Assembly: GCA_035771165.1 (NCBI GenBank)
Contig: JAWNZC010000100.1
Span: 1,715,001 to 1,779,000 of the forward strand
Direction of reading: 5' to 3'
From: Paragorgia papillata
Taxonomy: Eukaryota; Cnidaria; Anthozoa; Scleralcyonacea; Coralliidae
DNA length: 64,000 nucleotides
Shown: in pieces, positions 54,968 through 64,000 of the stretch
Position numbering within the stretch: the stretch's first letter is position 1
Layout of the letters: each line of letters starts with the position of its first letter
Program-made: the position numbers and the translations under genes
The notes under the pieces: model-generated
The model's database searches: none
What the model saw: only the letters and a program-made list of their open reading frames with translations
Told to the model about the DNA's origin: nothing

Positions 54968-55162
54968 GGTGAAATCACAGAAGATTATTTTTTTTGAAAT
55001 GTGGCACTGCCAGTGAATGTAATATACCGTAATATTAATGCGTATAAAAAAAATTCCCCTCGATATTCTCCTAATTCATCAAAATAAATTCTAAATCATT
55101 CTTCTGCCCAGAATTTTGAAACATTTATATTAAGAAATACAGGCTCTGCCTTCAATGATAAT
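54968..55162 (-). promoter_or_regulatory. possible 5' UTR of CSDE1
   Basis: Sequence upstream of the start codon has no recognisable coding content. A TTTCTAG acceptor-like site at about 55163 on the minus strand could mark the upstream end of the 5' UTR exon. No TATA box or other clear promoter was recognised, and further non-coding 5' exons cannot be excluded. Confidence 0.3.
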
Positions 55163-55199
55163 CTAGAAACAAAAGGGAAACAAGAAATTATTATAACAT

Positions 55200-55600
55200 A
55201 CTATAATAATAATAATAAAAATAATGGTTTATTGAATATAAAATTGAACAAAATTGAATTGATTTACATTTACAATGTTCGGTTAATAGTTATAAAAGAT
55301 GTTAAGATACTTGTAGTTATTAAAATTAAACAACTGTTGGTGAATACCGGAGGACTGGATCCAGTTTACAATCGATATTCCACATTGTAATTACAAAGTA
55401 AGTTACAAAAATATTAAAATATATGCTACCACTATATATTGATACAGTATTTAAGATATAATAAAATCGTTCATGTTTCTTGTCATGGCAGGGAAAAAAC
55501 TCTGATTGAAACGGTCAGTGTTACATCGATAGAGAGATAACCGATTGTTGCTTCCACGCAGTTGCCGGCTGATACTCTATAATATAATCCTCGAACAATG
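55200..55600 (-). mobile_element. LINE 3' fragment with reverse-transcriptase C-terminus
   Basis: The minus strand reads SRQLRGSNNRLSLYRCNTDR then FNQSFFPAMTRNMNDFIIS and stops. This matches the C-terminal tail pattern of non-LTR retrotransposon ORF2 (SFFP...W/MN). A 3' UTR and a TTATTATTATT tail end at about 55200. It is strongly 5'-truncated. Confidence 0.75.
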
Positions 55601-55639
55601 TGTCAAGTATTGTTTAAAACATGAACAGCAGTAATTAAC

Positions 55640-55745
55640 AATTATTCGCCGAAGGCGAGGTGAATATCGGTGAATAATAACCGAGACGAAGTCCTGGTTA
55701 TTATTCACCAATATTCACTGAGCCTGAGGCGAATAATTGTTTTAG
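55640..55745. repeat. palindrome with GCCGAAGGCGAGG words
   Basis: AACAATTATTCGCCGAAGGC and GCCTGAGGCGAATAATTGTT are mirrored. Centre CCGAGACGAAGTCCTGG. Same structural group as 8513-8612. Confidence 0.75.
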
Positions 55746-55974
55746 TATAAATACACATTTTCGAACTTTTAGGAACAACATTTTCTTTAAAATTGTTAAT
55801 TTCCTCGTCTGTCGCATTGACAACTTGGCTGGCGGTCATTTTGAATAAACGCTGTAGGTGATTATCGAGAATTAATCCAAAGTAGCTCGACCAATCAGCG
55901 CGCGCGATTTTCTATAATCACCAGTGTATTTATATTAATAATGTGTTATTCAGAGTGATGAACCATACTGGACA

Positions 55975-56250
55975 GGTAGAGAAAACTCTACTTGGCCTGG
56001 CTGGGATTCAAACCCACGACCTTTGGTTTACTAGTGCGATGATCTACACAGGTCAAGTTGGGAGCTGAAGGTCGATTGAGAGTACTTAGGCTATTTGATT
56101 AGTTCACTGTCCCATAATAATCATTTGAAATCGTCATGTACTGTATGAAGACTGTTGTCTAGATACTGAAGAAAGTCAAGAAACTACTGTAGTCTGTTTC
56201 AAAATATCAAATAGCCTAAGTACTATCATTTGACCTTCAGCTCCCAACTT
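55975..56250. repeat. tRNA-like arm (minus) plus central palindrome
   Basis: On the minus strand GTGGGTTTGAATCCCAGCC (box B type) is followed by AGGCCAAGTAGAGTTTTCTC. It is the mirror of the arm at 56245-56940. A palindrome (AGTACTTAGGCTATTTGAT and complement) lies between the two arms. Confidence 0.65.
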
Positions 56251-56945
56251 CACCTGCAGCTCAGTTGATAGACAGGCCTCGAATTATACTTTTTGCATCC
56301 AAAGACAAAAATGTCCTCCGATAATGAGTTTCCATGAGGCTATCCAAGGACATTTTTCTCTCGGATAGGACAAAACTGTTATCCTATACAGTCAGGAAAT
56401 GACTAAATCCATGATAAAGAGTGACTAACATTCACATGATATTATGTCATTTATGTGCTATAGTATTAGTTAGTAGTGACTGGTATATAGATATAGGACT
56501 GTCTTCTTCGCTTGGACATGCAGATCGCCTCACTCCGACACTGAACAATGTCCTCTGCATATTTTAATGTCAATGCACAATCATGGCCACCAGTGTTTGA
56601 ACACGTGGTTAGCACAGTTGTGCCTGCATTTCCAGGCTGATCCAGCAATGGCCACGGAAACATTTACACGTTGATAATTCAATCATTGGCTGGGATATTC
56701 TATTGCTGAACATTTTCTTATGATCATACGTTCGATCGATTGGGAAAATTTAAAAACTAAAAACTCCATCGGCGGACAAAAGTGTCCTACATATTATGGG
56801 GGAAAAATCACTATCGGGGGCCAAATGACGATTATCGGAGGACATGTCCTCGATGAAATTCAAGGCTTGTTGGTAGAGCATCGGACTAATACACCAAAGG
56901 TCGTGGGTTTGAATCCCAGCCAGGACAAGTGGAGTTTTATTTTAT
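56245..56945 (+). repeat. tRNA-like arm split by a hAT-like MITE
   Basis: GCTCAGTTGATAGA (56258-56272) continues after the insert as TTGGTAGAGCATCGGACTAA then GTCGTGGGTTTGAATCCC, a clear D arm and box [21 protein letters not shown] tail follows. SINE-like, not a functional tRNA gene. Confidence 0.65.
56273..56869. mobile_element. hAT-like MITE in a tRNA-like arm
   Basis: Ends CAGGCCTCGAATT and AATTCAAGGCTTG. The 8-bp flanks TTGATAGA (56265-56272) and TTGGTAGA (56870-56877) differ by one base. Interior repeats GTCCTCCGATAAT and complement. Confidence 0.75.
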
Positions 56946-57059
56946 TTTACAAGATTTGCCAGACAATACACACATACAAACAATCAACAAATATAAAGGA
57001 AATAAATAGTGATATAAAGTAAATACAAAGACAAGGACTGACCACAGAGATAAATCTCC

Positions 57060-57345
57060 AATAACGGGGTCCAAATAAATAAATAAACAGACAAACAAAT
57101 AAACAAACAAATAAATAAACAAATAAATAAACAAATGAATAATTGGATAAATAAATAAATAAATAAGTAAATAAATAAATAAATAATCTCATAAATAAAT
57201 GAATAAATAAAAGAGTAAATAAATATGTAAATAATAGGTAAAGAAATAAATAAAAAAGTAAATAAGTAATTAAATAAACAAAACAGATAAATAAATAAAT
57301 AAGTAAGTAATTAAATACATAAATAAATAAATAAAATCGATCTAA
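57060..57345. repeat. AAATA/AAATAAAC simple repeat
   Basis: AATAAATAAATAAACAAAC array. Its position just beyond the LINE 3' end suggests it is that element's tail. Confidence 0.9.
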
Positions 57346-57399
57346 CAACACTCTCTCACAGATAGACTGTGGAGCGAACGAGTTGTGTGGCACTTAACA

Positions 57400-58825
57400 C
57401 ATACAGATTTAAATGTTTTTGGGTTTTCTGGATCATAGATATCATCAGTAAGTATCATCTAGATATCTGATAGTATTTGTACAAAGCAGTTTTGAATGAT
57501 GCTATAGATCTAGTAGTGTCTCTTATGGAACCAGGGAGAGTGTTCCAGACACTGGGAGCTCTAATGTAATAACTGTTCTGAAAACTTACTGTTCTACATT
57601 TTGGTACATTTAGTACGAGGCCACTACTAAGATTGGTGTTCCTGGTTACTCGTAAAGGAACCCTAATAGAGATATTTTTGTTACAGTTCTTAGTTATACA
57701 TTTATATAGATAAACTAAATCTAGATATTCATGCCAGTAGCATATTCGGAGGATACCGATAGAATGTAGTCTTTCCTTGTACGAGACATCTGTACGATAA
57801 GGGAGTGATAAAATAAACTTGGTCGCACGCAGTGGCGGACACTAGCTGAAGCTTTCATTTTGAAAAGTGGAAGCACAAGAAAGTTTTCATTTCAAAATTC
57901 AATGCCTATAAACATGTTTCTCGTACAAATAAAAGTAGAATTTCTACTTTTATTTGTACGAGAATAGAATATGTTAACGAAACAAAAGCGTGCGCAGAAC
58001 AGAGTCATAGACGAACTATGCATAGACTGATCAAATTCTGATATTTATTTATTTTAAAAGAAATACTGTATTTGGATTTCACTCGCTTAGCGAATAAATT
58101 TTACATTGTCATTGGCGTGTTAATTAAACCACATTGCAATTCCATTCACAAATGTAGATAATCATCTAGAATATTTTCTCTGAAATATTGTTTTTTTTAT
58201 GCTTAGCATGTGATTTATAACAAAATGCACCATTAAAATAGTGTTTTGAAAACCTAAAATTTTTTACAAAATGTGTTATCAGAATGCTGCAAATGCCATT
58301 TCAGAGATCCAAATTTTAAAAAATTTCTGGGGGGACATGTCCCCGCACCCCCTAGAAGGCTCATGCCTTCGGCACTCACCCCCCCAATATTTCATCAAGT
58401 GTTCGCCACTGGTCGCACATCGTTGTACGCTTTCAGTGGCAAGAATGTTATTCACCGTTTGGGGTGCCCACACTTGTCTACTGTAAGCGGTAAGCCTGCT
58501 TGCTTTGTACAATTGAGAGGTAGAGGACCTAGCAGACTTTATGGTCATGGAACATCTTGTTAGCCTTGCACGATATATCCTGGATGTGTTTGTTCCATTT
58601 CAGATCAGATGTAAGTGTAACAATTATACCAATATCTTTCAATATCTTTTTCATATCTGGATTGCTTAACGCGGGTGCCGAGAAGTTGATACTGTGTGGT
58701 GATTGGTTGAGTGTTTCTAGAGATGTTTAGAACATCACACTTAGTCTGGTTGAAGGCCATTTTCCAATCATGGCACCACTTGACGAGACTGTTAAGATCC
58801 AACTGCAGATTATTGCTATCTTCTT
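57400..58825 (-). mobile_element. LINE reverse-transcriptase fragment split by a MITE
   Basis: 58825-58600 reads NLQLDLNSLVKWCHDWKMAF then NQTKCDVLNIS, the typical thumb region of non-LTR retrotransposon reverse transcriptases. 57600-57420 reads KCRTVSFQNSYYIRAPSVWN then TLPGSIRDTTRSIASFK, the C-terminus. The part between is interrupted by 57830-58411. 5'-truncated with a stop upstream of NLQLD. Confidence 0.8.
57830..58411. mobile_element. hAT-like MITE within the LINE
   Basis: Ends CAGTGGCGGACAC and GTTCGCCACTG. Flanks GTCGCACG (57822-57829) and GTCGCACA (58412-58419) give an 8-bp duplication with one mismatch. The right part has GGGGGGACATGTCCCCGCAC. Confidence 0.82.
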
Positions 58826-59051
58826 TTCTCTACTTGTCCAGTATGTGATAAGTATGTGTGTTTTTTATGAAATTTCAAAATCGAAGCACACAATAAGTTT
58901 TATAAAACTACAGAACCGATATATAAAACTATGGATATGGACACTAATTTCCTTTGTGTTTTCCTCATGAATTATTGAGTTTTTTAACAAGTTGAAACGT
59001 ACATATATACTATATACAGACTGTATAAATTCTATTAAAATTACCTTTTAA

Positions 59052-59153
59052 CTACTCAAATTCTTTGTGGGCGATAGAAATTTCTGTGGCAGTATCTTCA
59101 TTCAAATTAGATAAATTCTTCATCATCTTATTCTCCAGTGCTGATATTTGTTC
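59052..59153 (-). CDS. putative terminal exon of a small coiled-coil-like protein
   Basis: After a CCTAG acceptor the frame reads EQISALENKMMKNLSNLNED then TATEISIAHKEFE and stops (TAG). The composition is that of a short amphipathic helix or coiled coil. It may belong to the gene that starts at 60540, which lies on the same strand upstream, but the phases do not join directly. Function unknown. Confidence 0.45.
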   Translation of the reverse strand, partial: EQISALENKMMKNLSNLNEDTATEISIAHKEFE

Positions 59154-59238
59154 CTAGGGGTAACAAAAACACACATGTTTTCAATGATATTATTATTAAA
59201 ATATTTTGCCTTGTAGAGAAAAGCTAGATATTATATTC

Positions 59239-59940
59239 CTGCCTGAGCTGGCCAAAAATGGTCCCTTTATTGTTTTACTGTGTCTAACACCAGATGATTT
59301 TACTCGTCAAAGAGAGAACCCTCAGACATCCTAGACAGCAATGAGTTAACAAGTGATTAACCCATTCCTACCTGAGCTGGTCAAAAATGATCCCTTTATT
59401 GTTTTACTCTGTCTAACATCAGATGATTTTACTCATCAAAGAGAGAACCCTCAGACATCCTAGGCAGCAATGAGTTAACAAGTGATTATTAACACTTTGA
59501 AACCTAATGACGAGTCTTTAGTGTTTTATTGTGGCTATATAATGCCAGATGATTTTAGTCAGCCCAGGGAGAGGTCCAGGCCTCAAAGTGTTAAACCCAT
59601 TCCTGCCTGAGCTGAGCTGGTTAAAAATGGTTCCTTTATTGTTTTACTCTGTCTAAAGCCCTAATCAAATGAAAACGCAAGTCATTGCAAGTTGGCAGTC
59701 ACGCTATCCCAGCCAGCCGCTCTGAATAGTTTCCCAAAAATATCATGTACCGTGACAAAGTTAAAACTTGTTTAAAACACTCATGAAACCTTTATTTTGT
59801 TAATTTGGGTGTTCAAGCGACCGCCACAGAAATTCTGACTGCCAACTTGTGATGACTTGCGTTCTCGTTGGATTAGGGCTTAACACCAGATGATTTTACA
59901 CATCAAAGAGAGAACCCTCAGACATCCTAGGCAGCGAACC
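59239..59940. repeat. 129-bp repeat family, further copies
   Basis: Copies at 59239-59485 match the 13582 array. 59491-59595 is a relative with different ends (TTAACACTTTGAAACC and CTCAAAGTGTTAA). 59600-59935 is a copy split by the MITE at 59657-59880. Confidence 0.88.
59657..59880. mobile_element. Harbinger-like MITE, AGCCCTAATC family, TAA site proven by empty copies
   Basis: AGCCCTAATCAAATG to GATTAGGGCT, flanked by TAA. Uninterrupted copies of the host repeat read GTCTAACACC, with a single TAA, so the duplication is TAA exactly. Confidence 0.9.
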
Positions 59941-60478
59941 CCCTTCACTGATTGTTTACTGATTATCAATCAATTACGTAACGATAACTTCTGATTATTG
60001 ATATCATTGATTGTGTATTCACAATCAATCTCATTCAATCTTCCTTACTTTAATACTAAAATTTACCCAAGAGAAAAATCATTTTAAAATGAATTTACTA
60101 AAAATACAGCGTCCCATGATTGAAATCACATGAGCTAGATATTTAGATGTCGACAGATTTCTTTAAAAACGTTTTCTATATTTTTGATTAGCAAATTCTA
60201 TCTCATCTCCAAACCATTCAATGTATTAAGAAAACTTCTGATCTGATCTGAACTAGGAAAAAGAATTGAAATCGGACACTCGGGGAAAAGTTCTGAAAGA
60301 AATCGACATCGTTTTCATGTTGTTGAGATTTACATACCTTCACCAGTATACATGAATATAGTACAATAAAAACTACACGATTTTCGCGTAAGTTGAAGCG
60401 AAACCCCATATTAAACGGTGTTATTTAATAGTTAAGGTATACATGTATATCCTAGAAGAATATTAGAGAAATCGCTAC

Positions 60479-60540
60479 CTTTTAAAAGGATTTTCTTGGC
60501 CAAAATTCACATCACACGTCGAGTCTTCACAGTCCGCCAT
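60479..60540 (-). CDS. putative first coding exon of an upstream gene
   Basis: An ATG at 60538-60540 in the context GAAGATGGCG opens MADCEDSTCDVNFGQENPFK and ends in phase 2 at a GTAGCG donor. It reads like a first exon with a good Kozak context. No family was recognised. It starts about 30 bases from a tandem array rich in CRE-like TGACGTCA sites. The link to the exon at 59052-59153 requires at least one exon between them that I could not find. Confidence 0.45.
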
Positions 60541-61094
60541 CTTCGCCCAGCCAAACTGTAACATGAGGTGGTTCCGGTGACGTAATACTCGGGATATACT
60601 CGGCAATCACTCGGAAATTTATTATAGCTTTGAAAATTAATCAAAAATATTTTTAAAACAACATAAATGAATTTAAACCTTACTATTAGTATTAAAATAT
60701 GTTCTTTAGACTCCACTAAAGAAATATATTACAGAATTTTAAAGTAAATAAGGTTAAAATGTTTAAAGTCCAACGTCGGGTTATCTTCGGAAAAAGCCGA
60801 GTATTCGTAACGACGTCATCATTCCCGATGGCTCAGGTGACGAAGATACTCGGGATATACTCGTAAATAACTCGGAAATTTAGGTGTTTTCAAAATTAAT
60901 AAAAAATATTATTAAAACTACATAAAGGAATTTATACCTTGCTATAAGTATTAAAATATCTTCTTTAGAGTAAATTAAGGGAATTATATTACAATTACAG
61001 AAGTTTTTAGAGAAAATAAGGTGAAAAAGTTTAAAGTCAAACGTCGGGTTATCATCGTATTTGTAATGACGTCATCATTCCCGATGTTTGTCCC

Positions 61095-61303
61095 TAGCCT
61101 GGTACCCTGGCCCAATCAAAGAATATGGGCCAGGTAACCACTAACGACTTCTGCTTTACTATTGGTTAAAATTTCGCGCGTTTTTACTGGCTATGAGTAA
61201 AACTGCATTCGTCATAAGTGGATTTAGCCCTGATGACGCGAGAATGAGATTAGTGGTTACCTGGCCCATATTTATTTTGAAATTGGGCCAGGGTACCAGG
61301 CTA
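61095..61303. mobile_element. palindromic MITE with 9-bp duplication
   Basis: TAGCCTGGTACCCTGGCCCA mirrors TGGGCCAGGGTACCAGGCTA. Flanks GTTTGTCCC and GTCTGTCCC; unit 4 shows the empty site GTCTGTCCC once. A 9-bp duplication is usual for Mutator-like elements. Confidence 0.82.
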
Positions 61304-62176
61304 GTCTGTCCCGTGCTTCATTGGTTCCGGTGACGAAGATACTCGGGACATACTCGTAAACCACTCGGAAATTTAGTTATTACCTTTCAGAATTAATCAA
61401 AAATATTGTTAAAACTACAGAAAAGAATTTAAACCTTACTATTAGTATTAAAATATTTTCTTTAGAATCTATTAAAGAAATTATATTAGAAGATTTTAAA
61501 AAATTTCAGGTTAAAAAGTTTAAAGGATAACGTCGTGTTATCTTCGGAAAAAGCCGAGTATTTGTAGTGACGTCATTATTACGGTGACGAAGATACTCGG
61601 GATATACACGCGTAAAAACGCACAACTTGTTCACGGTTGTCAACAGGCGTGAACAATGTTGTGCTGCTCGCCGTGAACAAGTTGTCAACAAGTTGTTCAC
61701 GTATGGTTCGAACAACTTGTTCACGGATAAGTCAACAGTCATGAACAAGTTGTTCCAACAGCACATTTTTATAGCCAACAACGTTGTTCGCACATGATAC
61801 AACTTGCCGTAACAGCATGACGAAATAACAACGATGAACAACAATGTTACAACAATGGTGAACATGGTTGATGTATCAACACGTTCTTGGGTTGTTACAA
61901 CATGCGTGAAGAACGGTTGTTGTTTCATCAAGCTGTAACAACTTGTTGAAACAATGATGAACAATGTTGTTCATTTATCAATGTTGTTCACATACACACG
62001 TAAAAACGCACAGTCTGATCAGCTCTGATATCAGATCTGTTCAGAGAAATGTAGCTAGCGACCCTTGATACAGCCTGACAGCTACAGAATGTACCAGCGC
62101 TGATGTATAAACATTTAGTTAGAATTTCTAACAGACTGCAACAGCTCCGTAGACATACCTGTTCAGTCTGTTATAT

Positions 62177-62989
62177 CATAGGCGGCGGAACCGGGGGCTA
62201 AAGCCCCCCCAACTTTGTAAAAGTGGAAAAAAGGGCCGGGGGGCTGAGCCCCCACTACCTTTGGGCCGAAGGTAAGGGTGATTATACGTTGAATATTTAT
62301 ACATCTTCGATATACAGCATTTTGAAAATTCCATATCACTGCAAGGTGACAATCCTGGTGAAAATCGTAGGAAAAATCGTAAGAAAAATCGTGCTGTGTG
62401 ATAGCTCAAACTCATTTCATGAAATACTCCACGTATTAGCATTTTCTGGTCGACTGCTGACCAGAAGTATTATGAATGAGCCATATCGAAATGCCAAGAA
62501 TTAAGAAAGGCCGAAAAAACTGAAGAATAATGAAAAAAATTGTTGTGGGCGGTAAAGGTTTTATAACGTTTAGGATTCTGTAAAATCTTCCCCCAAAACG
62601 CAGGAAATGCCATTTCAGAGACTCTAGACTAAACAAAATTTTCCGGGGGTGCATGCCCGCGGACCACCCTAGAGGTTTTTCGGGTTGATGGCCCATATAG
62701 CAAGTCACCGGTGACATCAAGAATAATTATAATAATTAGAAGGTATACATGTAGCATATATACGTTATATAGTGGTATAATTATAATAGCTGAGGGCAAC
62801 TAGATTGGGTATTGGGTAATATATATTTGTGGCATTGTGTCTTTGGGTCTTTGGGTCTTTGGGTCTCTAATTATTATAATTATTCTTGACGTCACCGGTG
62901 ACTTGCTATATGGCCCATCAACCGTTTCTCGCGCCTTCGGCGCTCGAAGTTCAGCCCCCCCTTACTAAACCTATCTTCCGCCGCCTATG
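62177..62989. mobile_element. hAT-like MITE, nest level 4
   Basis: CATAGGCGGCGGAA and TTCCGCCGCCTATG are exact inverted ends. TGTTATAT is duplicated exactly (62169-62176, 62990-62997). Interior has GGGGGCTAAAGCCCCCCC and GGTGCATGCCCGCGGACC, like 57830-58411. Confidence 0.9.
62683..62923. mobile_element. palindrome, nest level 5
   Basis: GGTTGATGGCCCATATAGC and CAAGTCACCGGTGACATC at the left mirror the sequence at 62870-62923. The centre has four TTTGGGTC units and AATTATTATAATTATTC. Confidence 0.85.
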
Positions 62990-63343
62990 TGTTATATACA
63001 GCACTGCCCGTGTCAGGCTGATACAGTTTGACAGAATCTGTTCTGAACAGTCTGTGGTAGCTGCAGGTATGGTACAGATATGATATCATAGGTGTATCAT
63101 AGCTGATACTACAACAGGCTGTATCAGGGGTCGCTACATTTTTCTAAACAGATCTGACATCATTCTGCATCAGGTTTGACACAGAGTGTGCGTTTTTGCG
63201 TGTGTATGTCAACAAGTTGTTACAGCATTGTTCAGGCAGCAATGCTGTAACAACTTTCGAGATTTTTACGCTTGTACTCGTAAACAACTCGGAAATTTAG
63301 TTAGTTAATTCTTTGAGAGTTTTCATGGTGATAATGTAATATA

Positions 63344-63538
63344 AATAAGTATTGTGGAAACACCACGGCCTGTTGACTCAGGCGTTAATTCATCAGAGCA
63401 ATGATAACAAGTTGTAAAATGTCAACAAGTTCTTGTTGACAATTCCCTTGTTGTAATTGCTATGATGAAGGCCTGAGTCAACAGGCCGAAAGCTTAGCAA
63501 AGAAATATTTTACGTGGTGTTTCCACAAAACTTATTTG
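63344..63538. mobile_element. small MITE in array unit 4 with a hammerhead-like core
   Basis: AGTATTGTGGAAACACCACG mirrors CGTGGTGTTTCCACAAAACT. Inside, ATGATGAAGGCCTGAGTC then AACAGGCCGAAAGC has the look of a hammerhead core with A in place of the first C. Confidence 0.7.
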
Positions 63539-63615
63539 TATTAAATTTAGTTAGCGTTAAAAATGAATCACTTGACGTCATTTGTAATGACGTCATCGTT
63601 CCCGATGTCTGTCCC

Positions 63616-64000
63616 GTGCTCCTTCCATTGTTTTGAATTTTCAAAAGGTCTTCTAACCTTCTTGGATTTTTTTCAGATTTTTGCCATTTCTGATTCGAGG
63701 ATGTGAATTTTTGGTATCTTTTAAGCAAAAAGGAGTAAATTGGGAATGATTTATTGTGGAAATTCAACTAATGTACGCCTTGGGTCTTGAATACATGAAT
63801 TTCAAAGCTTCTGTACAGGGGCGTGGCGACTGGGGTGTGTGGGGAGTGCGACACACCACCAATAATTCTAAATATCAAATAGTTGGTCAAAGGAGGAATT
63901 GCTGGTGTTCAAAATAGAAATAGTGGGAGAAAAAAAAAGAAGCTGAATTTCTTCTTTTTTTAAAAATGATTTTTTTTTTTATCCCTGACAACCCCAACAA
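63616..64000. other. right edge, nothing recognised
   Basis: Sequence without supported genes. The minus-strand frame at 63510-63767 crosses the end of a MITE and is not credible. An A-rich and T-rich stretch near 63930-63980 is mirrored (AAAAAAAGAAGCTGAATTTC and complement). Confidence 0.4.

Larger units (their letters stand above)
61995..63204. mobile_element. MITE repeating TCTGATACAG, nest level 3
   Basis: CACACGTAAAAACGCACAG to GTGTGCGTTTTTGCGTGTG, flanked by TA. Intact MITEs at 26308, 50173 and 52890 show the empty site CACATATGTCAAC on one strand. Interior words CAGATCTG, CTGATAC and TGACAG. Confidence 0.88.
61607..63274. mobile_element. MITE of the CACGCGTAAAAA family, nest level 2
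   Basis: CACGCGTAAAAACGCACAAC to GAGATTTTTACGCTTG, with TA at 61605-61606 and 63275-63276. Other units of the array read GATATACTCG uninterrupted, confirming a TA target. Confidence 0.9.
60569..63615. repeat. tandem array of ~260-bp units, four copies, heavily invaded
   Basis: ACTCGGGATATACTCG marks unit starts at 60587, 60848, 61341 and 61595. Units end GTCATCATTCCCGATG. Copies 2-4 carry TGACGTCA (CRE-type palindrome). Unit 2 is invaded by 61095-61303 and unit 4 by 61607-63274 and 63344-63538. The array begins about 30 bp from the putative first exon at 60540. Confidence 0.88.

Noticed and set aside
1800..54967. CSDE1 as a processed pseudogene
   Set aside because: All introns with canonical splice sites and matching phases are present; the faults are three single-base events only.

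Overview
The window is nuclear DNA from an animal with intron-rich genes, probably an early-branching marine invertebrate (anthozoan cnidarian or sponge). The evidence is one conserved metazoan gene cut into short exons with canonical GT-AG introns, surrounded by dense transposon, MITE and microsatellite DNA. The exact species cannot be told from the sequence.

The main gene runs on the minus strand from about 54967 (start codon) to 1800 (last exon recognised). It is an orthologue of CSDE1/UNR, the cytoplasmic RNA-binding protein with repeated cold-shock domains that controls translation and stability of mRNAs. I recover 26 coding exons (about 2.38 kb, 795 codons; human CSDE1 is about 798 aa). 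The last C-terminal residues are missing and probably lie beyond the left edge. Exon phases join cleanly, apart from one in-frame stop and one missing base in exon 11 and one extra base in exon 20. I read these as likely sequence or assembly errors, because the rest of the gene is intact and the exon lengths miss the expected phase by exactly one base. A second minus-strand gene seems to start at 60540 and end near 59052. It encodes a small protein that I do not recognise.

Nearly all the rest is repeats. Several CSDE1 introns are each filled by a different simple-sequence array: CAT/CAC 10.5-12.4 kb, CTTCA 12.8-13.3 kb, CAA/CGA 14.9-15.4 kb, a 24-bp minisatellite 16.8-18.6 kb, TTCC/TCCG/CTCC 21.4-22.2 kb, GAT/GGT 24.0-25.9 kb and CAG/CAA 34.2-35.5 kb. 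Between them lie dozens of palindromic non-autonomous DNA transposons. Many have 3-bp TTA/TAA duplications (PIF/Harbinger-like), TA duplications (Tc1/mariner-like) or 8-bp duplications (hAT-like). One 4.8-kb hAT element (43318-48130) carries a frameshifted BED-finger transposase and has a foldback element inserted just upstream of it. Two 5S-rRNA-derived SINEs, tRNA-like inverted arms, two LINE reverse-transcriptase fragments and a mariner-like transposase remnant are also present.

The most unusual structures are: a 120-bp tandem repeat (14317-14800) whose units carry a hammerhead-ribozyme-like core; a five-level nest of palindromic elements at 60.6-63.6 kb; a MITE family whose interior in one copy has grown into 76 units of a 24-bp repeat with a 672-bp higher-order period; and a set of MITEs each built by repeating its own short word in both orientations.
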